Source: Clostridiaceae bacterium UBA4839
GTDB taxonomy: Bacteria; Bacillota; Clostridia; Clostridiales; Caloramatoraceae
Assembly: GCA_002400085.1 (NCBI GenBank)
Contig: DHEX01000146.1
Location: 1-26,892, forward strand
Direction of reading: 5' to 3'
DNA: 26,892 bases
Of the stretch, positions 1 to 7,232 are shown piece after piece. The notes beneath the pieces were generated by a model. It was not told the DNA's origin and made no database searches. It saw only the letters and a list, made by a program, of their open reading frames with translations. A program made the position numbers and the translations under genes. The stretch's first letter is position 1. Each line of letters begins with the position of its first letter.

Positions 1-2
1 GA

Positions 3-62
3 CATGTTACCACTAGACTTCTTCTTAAAGTTATTAATAGATATGCAAAAAAGGCTGGGTAA
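3..62 (+). CDS. Possible 3' end of an unidentified gene entering from the left edge
   Basis: Frame 3 is open from the window edge to a TAA at 60-62 and would encode about 19 residues ending RYAKKAG. The codons (aga, ctt, gtt, att, aaa) fit this genome. The stop would fall inside the loop of the murA terminator hairpin, so the two genes would be convergent with overlapping 3' ends. The stretch is too short to identify a family and could be chance. Confidence 0.25.
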   Translation, partial: HVTTRLLLKVINRYAKKAG

Positions 63-69
63 CCCAGCC
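47..69 (-). terminator. Rho-independent terminator of murA
   Basis: GGCTGGG at 53-59 pairs with CCCAGCC at 63-69 around a TAA loop. On the minus strand the hairpin is followed by six T (AAAAAA at 47-52 on the plus strand). It lies directly after the murA stop codon. Confidence 0.85.
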
Positions 70-71
70 AA

Positions 72-1334
72 TTAATCTACTACTCTTCTTATATCTGCTC
101 CAAGACCTCTAAGCTTTTCTTCGATTTTTTCATATCCTCTATCTATACGGTAAACGTTTGTAATTGTAGTGGTTCCTTCAGCCACAAGCCCTGCAATAAC
201 CATAGCAGCGCCAGCTCTAAGGTCAGTAGCTGTAACTTTAGCACCAGTAAGGTTCTTATTTCCATCTATTATTGCTACCTTGCCCTCAACCTTTATATTG
301 GCTCCCATTCGTTTCAATTCATCTACATGCTTAAATCTGCTTTCCCATATACTTTCTGTAACCATACTTCTACCATCTGCAATAGATAAAAGCACTGTCA
401 TAGGCTGCTGTAAATCAGTAGGAAATCCGGGATATGGAAGTGTCTTAAGGCTAATTCCTTTTAACTTTTTATTGCATGCAACTCTTACGGAATCCTCCCC
501 CTCTTCTACATCCACGCCCATCTCAGTAAGCTTTGCAGTGACAGATTCTAAATGCGTAGGTATAACATTCTTAACCACTACATCACCCTTTGTAGCAGCT
601 GCAGCAATCATATAAGTTCCAGCTTCTATCTGATCTGGGATTACAGAATAATAGCAACCTTTAAGATGCTCTACACCTGTTACTTTTATAACATCTGTAC
701 CTGCACCCTTTATATTAGCTCCCATAGAATTTAAAAAGTTTGCCACATCTACAATATGAGGTTCCTTTGCTGCATTTTCAATTATAGTAACCCCTTTTGC
801 TTTAGTTGCTGCTATCATTATATTAATAGTAGCACCTACGCTCACAACATCAAGATAAATATTAGCTCCTTTAAGGCCACCTTTGGTATAAGCTTTTATT
901 ATCCCATGTTCTACAGAAATTTCTGCTCCCATTGCTTCAAAGCCTTTTATATGTTGATCTATAGGTCTTACACCTATAGCACATCCACCGGGAAACACTA
1001 CTTCTGCCTTTCCAAACTTTGCAAGTAAAACTCCTAAAAGATAATAAGAGCCTCTCATTTCCTTAGCCTCATCATCATTAGCACAATAAGATTTTACATT
1101 TCTTGGATCTACAATTACACTTTTAGGGGTTTCCCTAATAATCTTTGCCCCAAGAGTTTTCATAATATTTTCAATACAATTTATATCTTCAATTTCAGGT
1201 AAATTATCTATTTCACATATTCCTTCATCAGCAAGAATTGCAGCAGGAAGAATTGCAACAGCAGCATTTTTTGCGCCGCCAATTACAACTTCACCTGTAA
1301 GCCGCTTTCCTCCATTTATAATCAACTTTTTCAT
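72..1334 (-). CDS. murA: UDP-N-acetylglucosamine 1-carboxyvinyltransferase (MurA)
   Basis: This enzyme transfers enolpyruvate from PEP to UDP-GlcNAc, the first committed cytoplasmic step of peptidoglycan synthesis and the target of fosfomycin. The protein is 420 aa, the normal MurA length. Near the N-terminus GGAKNAA carries the conserved substrate-binding Lys (residue 22). The active-site loop PGGCAIGVRPID carries the catalytic Cys (about residue 118), so a fosfomycin-sensitive Cys form is expected. The C-terminal RGLGADIRRV is typical. Start: ATG at 1334 is chosen, but an in-frame TTG at 1340 sits at better spacing (about 6) from AAAGGA and could be used. A sigma-A promoter lies at 1399-1427. 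The gene is monocistronic, ends at a strong hairpin, and is divergent from the LysR gene. Low-GC Firmicutes often have two MurA paralogues, and which one this is cannot be told here. Confidence 0.96.
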   Translation of the reverse strand: MKKLIINGGKRLTGEVVIGGAKNAAVAILPAAILADEGICEIDNLPEIEDINCIENIMKTLGAKIIRETPKSVIVDPRNVKSYCANDDEAKEMRGSYYLLGVLLAKFGKAEVVFPGGCAIGVRPIDQHIKGFEAMGAEISVEHGIIKAYTKGGLKGANIYLDVVSVGATINIMIAATKAKGVTIIENAAKEPHIVDVANFLNSMGANIKGAGTDVIKVTGVEHLKGCYYSVIPDQIEAGTYMIAAAATKGDVVVKNVIPTHLESVTAKLTEMGVDVEEGEDSVRVACNKKLKGISLKTLPYPGFPTDLQQPMTVLLSIADGRSMVTESIWESRFKHVDELKRMGANIKVEGKVAIIDGNKNLTGAKVTATDLRAGAAMVIAGLVAEGTTTITNVYRIDRGYEKIEEKLRGLGADIRRVVD

Positions 1335-1398
1335 AAACAATACCCATCCTTTACCAGTTCATATATGTAACTTTTAATACAATAATTCATCTATAATG

Positions 1399-1427
1399 AT
1401 TATACACTTAATGGTTTCACTTGTAAA
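1399..1427 (-). promoter_or_regulatory. Sigma-A promoter of murA
   Basis: On the minus strand TTTACA (1422-1427) and TATAAT (1399-1404) are separated by 17 bp. Transcription would begin around 1392, leaving a leader of about 55 nt before the start codon. Confidence 0.75.
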
Positions 1428-1481
1428 AAAATTTTTTTACATTCATCTATTATATATTAATCTACTATAGAATCTATTAAT

Positions 1482-1507
1482 AGTTATCATTGATATTGCT
1501 GATAACT
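1482..1507. promoter_or_regulatory. Inverted repeat, likely LysR-type operator
   Basis: AGTTATCA (1482-1489) and TGATAACT (1500-1507) are perfect inverted arms separated by 10 bp. They sit 33 bp upstream of the LysR start codon in the murA/lysR divergent region. LysR-family proteins usually bind interrupted dyads next to their own gene, so this is a good candidate autoregulatory site. The -35/-10 of the regulator itself is unclear (TTTACA at 1436 with TAATCT 16 bp on is the best guess). Confidence 0.5.
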
Positions 1508-1539
1508 TAATGCATAATAGTTATTATGGAGGTGTTTAT

Positions 1540-2433
1540 ATGGATTTTAAGCAAATTGAAGCTTTCATTAACGTAGCAAAATTTAAAAGCTTTTCAAAAG
1601 CAGCAGATGCAACTTTTTTGTCTCAACCTACAATAAGTGCCCATATTTCATCTTTAGAAGATGAACTTGGTGTTTCCTTGTTTAACAGGAATGGTAAAGA
1701 AGTTTCATTAACACCTTCAGGCAGCATTTTCCTTGAATATGCTACAAACTTAATTAATACAAGAGATAATGCCGTTTCAAAATTAAGCAGCTTCAGCACT
1801 TCAATAAAAGGATCTCTTACTATTGCTTCCAGCACCACACCGTGCAGATTTATGCTGCCAAGATTTATAAAATCCTTCCGCAAAATTTATGATAAAGTAA
1901 ATTACAATATAAAAGAGGGAAGCAGTACAAATGTGCTAAACATGATTATCTCAGGTGAAAGTGATATTGGTTTCGTAGGTGAAACTGTAAATGATAAAAG
2001 AATACAGTTTATAAAGGTTGCTCATGATAATTTAATTGCTATAAGTAATATCAGCACACTACCTAAAGATATCAGCCTTGATTTATTTTTGAAGCAAGAC
2101 TTTATTTTAAGAGAAAAAGGCTCTGCTACAAGAAGTGCTTTTAAAACTTTTCTTGAAAAATCAAAAATACCCCTTGGAGAAATTAATATTGTTGCACAAG
2201 TAAACAGCCTTGAAGCAGTGCTGCAATTTGTAAAGTTTGGTCTCGGAGTATCCATAATCTCTGAAGCTGCATGTGCGGATTATATAAATGCTGGTATTAT
2301 AAAAAAGCATAATATTGAAAATGTAAATATCAAACGTGATATCTATATGGTTACTTTTAAAAACAGAATTATGACCCCGCAAGGAAAAGCTTTTTATGAG
2401 CATATTATTAATAATTATGCACTGCCGCTGTAA
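1540..2433 (+). CDS. LysR-family transcriptional regulator (CysB/CysL-like)
   Basis: This is a DNA-binding regulator of 297 aa, the standard LysR length. The N-terminal winged helix-turn-helix spans roughly residues 1-60, with the recognition region FSKAADATFLSQPTISAHI followed by LEDELGVSLFNRNG and LTPSG, all diagnostic of the family. The effector-binding periplasmic-fold domain begins at about residue 90 (KGSLTIASSTTP). The start is taken at ATG 1540 because GGAGGTG lies 5-6 nt upstream. An ATG 30 nt earlier lacks a ribosome site. By overall resemblance it falls near the CysB-like/selenium-metabolism-associated clostridial LysR proteins, but no sulfur or selenium gene is adjacent and the regulon is unknown. 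An inverted repeat just upstream is a likely operator. Its 3' end is only 4 nt from the convergent protease gene. Confidence 0.92.
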   Translation: MDFKQIEAFINVAKFKSFSKAADATFLSQPTISAHISSLEDELGVSLFNRNGKEVSLTPSGSIFLEYATNLINTRDNAVSKLSSFSTSIKGSLTIASSTTPCRFMLPRFIKSFRKIYDKVNYNIKEGSSTNVLNMIISGESDIGFVGETVNDKRIQFIKVAHDNLIAISNISTLPKDISLDLFLKQDFILREKGSATRSAFKTFLEKSKIPLGEINIVAQVNSLEAVLQFVKFGLGVSIISEAACADYINAGIIKKHNIENVNIKRDIYMVTFKNRIMTPQGKAFYEHIINNYALPL

Positions 2434-2437
2434 ATAT

Positions 2438-3619
2438 TTAGTTTAAAATTTTATCAAGGGATAATAAACCATTCCCCTGAGAATATTTATCCTCTCCTAT
2501 ACTTTTACAAGCTAAAATAAGAATAGCCTTTAAATCTGCAGATGAAAGCTTGGGGTTTTTTTCAAGCACAAGTGCTGCAAAGCCTGCTGCCAAAGCACAA
2601 GCAGCAGATGTACCTGAAAATGCTGCATAATTGTTTTTGACATCTACTTGTTTAAAGGAAGGAATATATGTTATATCACTAAGTAAAGATGTAATGTTGG
2701 CGGAGGGTGCACAAATATCGGGTTTTTTCAATCCTTTATCTCCCGAACCTCTTCCCGAAAAACTAGATACCCTGAGCTCTTCAGTTTTTTCATCTATGCA
2801 GCATCCTGCTACCGTAATGACTTCATCCATATTGCCCGGGAAAAATATAGAAGATCGGTTAGGGCCATAGTTCCCTGAAGGGACCATTACTGTAATATTA
2901 TTAAGAACACATTTTTTTATTATATTTTTAAGAGGATTTATTTTAACATCTGTAAAATATGGAAATTCAAAAGGTAAGCATAATATTTTTAAATTATAAG
3001 TATCTTTAATGGAAACAAGGATTTCTACAGCCTTTATAATATCCGACATATATCCTTTTCCTGCCTGATTAAAAGCCTTTATCATACATATATTTGCATC
3101 AGGAGCAATCCCCTCATAAGGGCCCTTTGCCCCAATGCATCCAGCAATAAAAGTTCCATGACCGCTATCATCATATGGTTTTTTATAACCCTTTATCAAA
3201 TCTTCAAAGTATACAGATCTTAATCTATCATTTAATATATCGCTGTGAGGATATAGACCTGTATCAATAATGCCGATTCCCACATCCCTACCTGTTAAAT
3301 TAAATTTTCTTGAAATATTTACCCCCATTTGTCCCTTTGCTTTTGTAGTACAAATAGAAGCTTTATAATCAAGTAAAATAAAACTTACTTCAGGAGATTC
3401 TGACATTTTATCTATATTATTGGAAGCCATATCACAAGCAAAGGCATTTACTTCATCATATTCATACTTGATATTTCCATTATTTTTTAAAATAAGTGTT
3501 TTTACTTCTTTTTTGTCTCCAGAAAAGCAAACAATCACAGGAATTTTTCTTCTTGAACTTATGTTAAAATATGGCCTTATATTTGAATCAATCTTATTTA
3601 AAAAGCCAAACCACCTCAA
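2438..3619 (-). CDS. S8 (subtilisin-like) serine peptidase with I9-like propeptide
   Basis: This is a serine protease of the subtilase family, 393 aa. The catalytic triad is complete: Asp119 in GIIDTGLYPHSD, His154 in DDSGHGTFIAG, and Ser338 in FSGTSAACALAAG. The oxyanion Asn is N250 in PSGNYGPN. Residues about 25-88 (VIVCFSGDKKEVKTLI to VSFILLD) look like an inhibitor-I9 propeptide. There is no hydrophobic signal peptide, so the enzyme is probably intracellular, spore-associated, or exported by another route. The start is a TTG at 3619 placed 6 nt after AAGGTGAT. It is convergent with the LysR gene (4-nt gap) and no terminator hairpin is visible between them, so the transcripts probably overlap. 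The substrate cannot be predicted. Confidence 0.93.
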   Translation of the reverse strand: MRWFGFLNKIDSNIRPYFNISSRRKIPVIVCFSGDKKEVKTLILKNNGNIKYEYDEVNAFACDMASNNIDKMSESPEVSFILLDYKASICTTKAKGQMGVNISRKFNLTGRDVGIGIIDTGLYPHSDILNDRLRSVYFEDLIKGYKKPYDDSGHGTFIAGCIGAKGPYEGIAPDANICMIKAFNQAGKGYMSDIIKAVEILVSIKDTYNLKILCLPFEFPYFTDVKINPLKNIIKKCVLNNITVMVPSGNYGPNRSSIFFPGNMDEVITVAGCCIDEKTEELRVSSFSGRGSGDKGLKKPDICAPSANITSLLSDITYIPSFKQVDVKNNYAAFSGTSAACALAAGFAALVLEKNPKLSSADLKAILILACKSIGEDKYSQGNGLLSLDKILN

Positions 3620-3802
3620 TCTATCACCTTCAAATAGATATGCATTATATTATATGCATGAAGGAAAAATTTGTTACAACTTAAATTAATTCCTATACCC
3701 CTTTGAAATATATTTAAACTGTTTATAATCTTTAATTGTTTTGAAAACTCACTTTTCTCGAATCCTTCATTTTTTCGTTTATTGTGGTGAGTAGGACTAG
3801 TG
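3620..3802. other. Intergenic stretch upstream of the S8 peptidase
   Basis: There is no credible coding sequence. It contains an AT-rich stretch (3640-3660) with TATAAT-like hexamers on the minus strand and two ATGCAT palindromes. A TTGTAA lies 19 bp upstream of one hexamer. This is probably the weak promoter of the protease gene. Confidence 0.4.
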
Positions 3803-3999
3803 TTTTATTCGTAATTTAGATTTAATCCACCGCTGCGATAAGAAACAAAGATGTTCTTAGGATTAAAATACCAGATAAACTGTAGGGAGCGGCCTTGACC
3901 GTTCCGCCCCCACGATTTCGCGCATTCCCCAGAGGAACGGTCAAGACCATTCCCTACAGCTGTAATTTGTTCATTAATGATTTTAAATTACGAATAAAA
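3803..3999 (+). repeat. MITE-like interspersed element, copy 1 (197 bp)
   Basis: The ends are perfect 16-bp inverted repeats: TTTTATTCGTAATTTA at 3803-3818 and its complement at 3984-3999. The left subterminal part reads GATTTAATCCACCGCTGCGA and the right one AATTTGTTCATTAATGATT. Both recur in three other places in the window. The interior holds a second, long imperfect hairpin (3880-3959). No ORF is encoded, so any movement would need a transposase supplied elsewhere. The right end is 19 bp from the -35 box of the FmdB-like gene. Confidence 0.85.
3880..3959. repeat. Long hairpin nested inside element copy 1
   Basis: The 26-nt arms at 3880-3905 and 3934-3959 match at 23 of 26 positions and contain CTTGACCGTTCC and GGAACGGTCAAG. 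The GC-rich spacer is 28 nt. The base composition (CCGCCCCCACG) is quite unlike the surrounding AT-rich DNA. One arm recurs in element copy 2 at 6152-6181, but copies 3 and 4 lack it, so it is a separable module. Confidence 0.85.
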
Positions 4000-4018
4000 G
4001 ATTTAACAATAGATCTGC

Positions 4019-4045
4019 TTGATAAGTTTAGAATTGGTGTATAAT
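4019..4045 (+). promoter_or_regulatory. Putative promoter of the FmdB-like gene
   Basis: TTGATA (4019-4024) and TATAAT (4040-4045) have a short 15-bp spacer. The -35 begins 19 bp after the end of element copy 1. The non-ideal spacer lowers confidence. Confidence 0.5.
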
Positions 4046-4075
4046 ATGAAATAGAATGATGTGTGAGGTGATTTA

Positions 4076-4267
4076 ATGGCTTTAATTGATTATAAATGCA
4101 AAGATTGCAAAAATGAATTCTTCGAGATAGTAAATGACGCAAATGAAAAAATTAAATGCCCTAAATGCAACAGCACTAATATAGAGAGACTTTACAAAGG
4201 GAAATATTATGGTAAGAGCAGTGGCAATTGTTCTCATGACTGCGGTTCCTGCAGTGGCTGTCATTAA
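4076..4267 (+). CDS. FmdB-family zinc-ribbon protein
   Basis: This 63-aa protein has the FmdB/putative-regulator zinc ribbon: Cys8-x2-Cys11 in YKCKDCKNEF and Cys28-x2-Cys31 in IKCPKCNS. A second cluster of four Cys and a terminal His (C52, C56, C59, C62, H63; CSHDCGSCSGCH) could bind another metal. It starts at ATG after GAGGTGATTTA. The molecular role of FmdB proteins is not well established. The name comes from formamide/formate-related operons, so only 'small zinc-binding protein' is safe. It is a single gene with its own promoter and terminator. Confidence 0.85.
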   Translation: MALIDYKCKDCKNEFFEIVNDANEKIKCPKCNSTNIERLYKGKYYGKSSGNCSHDCGSCSGCH

Positions 4268-4273
4268 ATAAGT

Positions 4274-4311
4274 ATATGTAATACCTCCGCCCTAAACTGG
4301 GTATTACATAT
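4274..4311 (+). terminator. Hairpin after the FmdB-like gene
   Basis: ATATGTAATACC (4274-4285) pairs perfectly with GGTATTACATAT (4300-4311). It lacks a good T-run and may act together with the stronger hairpin immediately downstream. Confidence 0.5.
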
Positions 4312-4316
4312 GGTAA

Positions 4317-4363
4317 AAAAGGTCTGCTTATAATGAATTTGGTTCATTATAAACAGACCTTTT
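4317..4363. terminator. Bidirectional terminator between fmdB-like and M23 peptidase genes
   Basis: AAAAGGTCTG-C-TTATAATGAA (4317-4337) pairs with TTCATTATAA-A-CAGACCTTTT (4343-4363) around a 5-nt loop. There are T-runs on either strand, so it can serve both convergent genes. Confidence 0.85.
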
Positions 4364-4381
4364 AATATCTCATATTTTTAA

Positions 4382-5839
4382 TTATCTTATATATTTTAAT
4401 GGGTTTTGTGGTGCCCCATTTAGTCTAACTTCAAAATGACAATGAGGACCAGTTGACCTTCCTGTACTTCCAACGGCTGCTACTGTATCTCCTCTTGAAA
4501 CCCTTTGTCCTTGATGTACATAAATTTTACTTGCGTGTCCATAAAGGGTTTGATAGCCACCGCCGTGAGAGATTATAACACAATTTCCATAGTTTCCATT
4601 CCATCCTGCAAAGGAAACTACTCCACTTTCTGCTGCAACTATTGGCGAACCAGTTGAACCTGCAATGTCAAGCCCTGTATGATATCCGCTTCCTCTATTA
4701 CCAAAATACGAACTAAAATATCCTCTTGATGGTTGAATAAATTTTCCTGAGGAAGCTACATTATAAGATGAGCTTGAATTATAAGACTTATTTTTATTTC
4801 CTACAGCAACAACTTGTTTAACAGGCTGCTGTACCACTGCCTTATTTAAAACCTTTTCAGAAACTTCATTACCATTTACAAAAGTAATTGTTTTTTCCAC
4901 ATCTGCAAGACCTTCTGTCCCCTTTTGCTTAACCTTTGATGTCCCCTTATTAATGCTGCTGTCTGCAACCTTCTCTATATCATAAGGTATTGGTTCCTGA
5001 ATCTTGACATCAGCTACAGTTTCAACATTCAAATATGGCTCTCTTGCAGAAAGCTTAACCTTTTGTCCAATTTGAAGTTTATTTATATCCTCAGTCTTAT
5101 TGAGAGACTGTATGTTTTCAATAGTAGTATTGTTTTTAATTGCTATGTCCCAAAGGGTATCTCCCTTTTGGACCTCATATGTTTTTTCAGTTCCCTTCCC
5201 CTTTATAATCATATTATAAGCATCTTTTGCAGTCATTATTTTCTCAGGCTCAATCATATTAGTAGATATGCTTATATTTTCTTTTATGTTTGTAGATTTT
5301 ACATCTATATCCTTATAACCAATACTACTTAAATAATACTTTTTAACATCTTCTAGAATTCTATCTGCATCCTCTTTACTCGCTGCATTAAACAATTCTT
5401 TTCCATCAACCGAAACTATAACCCCTGGCATTTTTAAGTGAAGTTCTTTTCTTGCGATTTTTTCAAGTTCCTCTGAACTTGAAAGTTTTGCATCCTTATC
5501 TCTAACCTTTTTAGCTGTTATAAGTTGAGTAGTATCAACGCCATCAGTTGCTTTTATGATTTTTACTAATTTTTCATATTCATCTGAAGTTTCTAAATAT
5601 CCAATGACCTTATCATTTATGTTAATCTTATATACTTTATTTGTATCAACATTTAAATTAACTGTGCTAACTACCAGTGCTGCAACTACGCATGCACTTA
5701 CTAAACTTTTATAGTTTAATTTTATATTAATTAATTCTTTAAAATCAGGTATTTTTTCAAACCGGCCTTTTAAATTCAATGTCTTTGCTTTAACAGATAT
5801 ATAGGTTTTTATTCTGACCCATACATTGTCGTTCTCCAA
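4382..5839 (-). CDS. Membrane-anchored M23 peptidase with LysM and G5 domains
   Basis: This is a cell-envelope peptidoglycan endopeptidase of 485 aa. In order it has: a short cytoplasmic N-terminus; one transmembrane helix at about 46-60 (LVSACVVAALVVSTV); a region of about 150 residues; LysM at 220-264 (YEVQKGDTLWDIAIKNN); a G5-type region at about 268-348; and LytM/M23 at 384-483. The zinc ligands and catalytic residues are visible as HTGLD (His387, Asp391), YGHAS (His435) and HCHFE (His466, His468), so the enzyme should be active. The start is a TTG with GGGAGG seven nt upstream. An ATG at 5908 lies upstream of the gene's own -35 box and can be excluded. Such proteins remodel the wall during growth or sporulation. 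The specific role is not evident. Confidence 0.93.
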   Translation of the reverse strand: MENDNVWVRIKTYISVKAKTLNLKGRFEKIPDFKELINIKLNYKSLVSACVVAALVVSTVNLNVDTNKVYKININDKVIGYLETSDEYEKLVKIIKATDGVDTTQLITAKKVRDKDAKLSSSEELEKIARKELHLKMPGVIVSVDGKELFNAASKEDADRILEDVKKYYLSSIGYKDIDVKSTNIKENISISTNMIEPEKIMTAKDAYNMIIKGKGTEKTYEVQKGDTLWDIAIKNNTTIENIQSLNKTEDINKLQIGQKVKLSAREPYLNVETVADVKIQEPIPYDIEKVADSSINKGTSKVKQKGTEGLADVEKTITFVNGNEVSEKVLNKAVVQQPVKQVVAVGNKNKSYNSSSSYNVASSGKFIQPSRGYFSSYFGNRGSGYHTGLDIAGSTGSPIVAAESGVVSFAGWNGNYGNCVIISHGGGYQTLYGHASKIYVHQGQRVSRGDTVAAVGSTGRSTGPHCHFEVRLNGAPQNPLKYIR

Positions 5840-5870
5840 TATATCGCCTCCCTTGTATTTCACACAAAAA

Positions 5871-5899
5871 ATTATACACCAAAACGAAAATGTTGGCAA
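5871..5899 (-). promoter_or_regulatory. Sigma-A promoter of the M23 peptidase
   Basis: On the minus strand TTGCCA (5894-5899), a 17-bp spacer and TATAAT (5871-5876) are seen. The predicted transcript starts near 5864, which supports the TTG start at 5839. Confidence 0.75.
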
Positions 5900-6050
5900 C
5901 ATTAACATTCATTTTCATTTATAGTCTATACATTTATAATCTATTATATGATTATTATACATAAATATGTTCATTATGTTCATTATATGGTATTCGCTTA
6001 ATTTTTATAAAATCCTTCTCGAAATTATAATAAGTTATATTAATATTTTA

Positions 6051-6210
6051 TAATTCATAATTTAGATTTAATACACCGCTGCGATAAGAAAAACATACCC
6101 CATTCACTTTGACCTTCACAAAGAATCCCTAAGATAAAAATGCCAAACGAATGCAGGGAACGGTCTTGACCGTTCCGCCCCCCTAGATAATGATTTTAAA
6201 TTGCGAATTA
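6051..6210 (+). repeat. MITE-like interspersed element, copy 2 (160 bp)
   Basis: The ends TAATTCATAATTTA (6051-6064) and TAAATTGCGAATTA (6197-6210) are inverted repeats with two mismatches. It shares the CCGCTGCGATAAGAA left part with copy 1. It keeps only one arm of the GC-rich inner module, seen as the palindrome GGAACGGTC-TT-GACCGTTCC at 6157-6176. The second arm and part of the right half are deleted. Its right end is 22 bp from the dnaD -35 box. The region 5900-6050 before it is AT-rich with no gene. Confidence 0.8.
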
Positions 6211-6232
6211 CAGTGGTTAATATACAATTGTA

Positions 6233-6261
6233 TTGAGTGGAATATGTTATTTTGTTATAAT
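6233..6261 (+). promoter_or_regulatory. Sigma-A promoter of the dnaD-dnaI operon
   Basis: TTGAGT (6233-6238), a 17-bp spacer and TATAAT (6256-6261) are seen. The start codon is 33 bp further on, with GAGGAAGTG as ribosome site. Confidence 0.8.
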
Positions 6262-6293
6262 TAATTAAGCCACATTTTTGAGGAAGTGATATT

Positions 6294-7232
6294 ATGAGTG
6301 AAATAAAGATTAAAGTTTCTTCTGTTAATTTTATTCCTGTAAACAGTGTTTTTTTAGATAAATATCTTCCTATCGCAAGGGGGGACTTCATAAAGGTATA
6401 TCTTTATTGCCTGAAATGCGGATATGAAAACTGCAATGTAACCTTTGAGAATATTTCCTCAGCGCTAAATTTACTTCAAACGGATGTAATGAATGCTTTA
6501 GAATACTGGGAAAATGAAGGTGTAATAAGAATTCATCCTGAAGGAACAATTGAATTTTTACCTATAAAGTCGGAAATTGAACCCCATCCTTCTTTAGAGT
6601 TTGATAAAAAAGTAAAGGGTATGTTTACTGATATAGAGAAATTAATAGGAAGACCCCTGTCATCTATTGAATATTCTTCATATCTTGATTTTATATCAAG
6701 TTTTAATTTTACCCCTGAGATAATCACTTTGCTCGTAGAGTTTTGTGCTCAAAAGGGTAAAACCGATATAAGGTATATTGAAAAAGTAGCCCTGTCTTGG
6801 TATGACAGTGGGATAAAAACTTATGAGGATGCTCAAAATTATATAACTCAAAGAGAAGAAAAATGGAAAAAGTACAGAGAAATTATATCTTATATTAAAG
6901 TAAAAGATACTGACATTTCAAAACCTCAAGAGGAATTTCTTGAAAAATGGCTTTATAAATATAATTTTCCCGTAGACGTTGTTAAGGAAGCCTGTAGGAT
7001 ATGTATAATGAGGATTGAAGAACCTAAATTCAATTATATAGATGCAATTTTAAATGATTGGTACAAAAACGGAGTAAAAACTATTTCAGATATTAAAAAA
7101 AATGAGAAAAAGGGAAAACCAAAGAAAAGAAATTATGCCCCAATTCCGGGTGCATCAAGCAATCAAAGAAAATATGATGGTGATGAGCTTGAAAAACTAC
7201 TTTTAGGAAGAAGTGGTAAAAATGAGAAATAG
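6294..7232 (+). CDS. dnaD: DnaD-domain replication initiation/primosome protein
   Basis: DnaD-type proteins remodel DNA and help load the replicative helicase in Firmicutes. The protein is 312 aa. The N-terminal part (about 1-95) is a winged-helix-like region (FENISSALNLLQTDVMNALEYWENEGVI). Two copies of the DnaD C-terminal (DnaB_2) domain follow at about 105-180 and 200-265, each ending in the family's W-Y-x(3)-G-[IV]-K-T motif: SWYDSGIKTYEDAQ and DWYKNGVKTISDIKK. The tail is strongly basic (KKNEKKGKPKKRN), fitting DNA contact. It is expressed from its own promoter and overlaps the start of the helicase-loader gene, an arrangement common in clostridia. The assignment as replication DnaD rather than a phage homologue rests on this neighbour. 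Confidence 0.92.
   Translation: MSEIKIKVSSVNFIPVNSVFLDKYLPIARGDFIKVYLYCLKCGYENCNVTFENISSALNLLQTDVMNALEYWENEGVIRIHPEGTIEFLPIKSEIEPHPSLEFDKKVKGMFTDIEKLIGRPLSSIEYSSYLDFISSFNFTPEIITLLVEFCAQKGKTDIRYIEKVALSWYDSGIKTYEDAQNYITQREEKWKKYREIISYIKVKDTDISKPQEEFLEKWLYKYNFPVDVVKEACRICIMRIEEPKFNYIDAILNDWYKNGVKTISDIKKNEKKGKPKKRNYAPIPGASSNQRKYDGDELEKLLLGRSGKNEK

Noticed and set aside
169..615. 148-aa plus-strand ORF inside murA
   Set aside because: It is an antisense shadow of a certain gene, with no ribosome site.
3954..4142. 62-aa minus-strand ORF over element copy 1 and the fmdB start
   Set aside because: It overlaps a repeat end, the fmdB promoter and the fmdB gene on the opposite strand, and has no ribosome site.
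5840..5908. ATG start 69 nt upstream for the M23 peptidase
   Set aside because: It lies upstream of the gene's own -35 box and lacks a ribosome site, while TTG 5839 has GGGAGG at good spacing.
6116..6391. 91-aa minus-strand ORF over element copy 2
   Set aside because: It runs through the repeat, the dnaD promoter and dnaD itself in antisense. Its composition is not protein-like.
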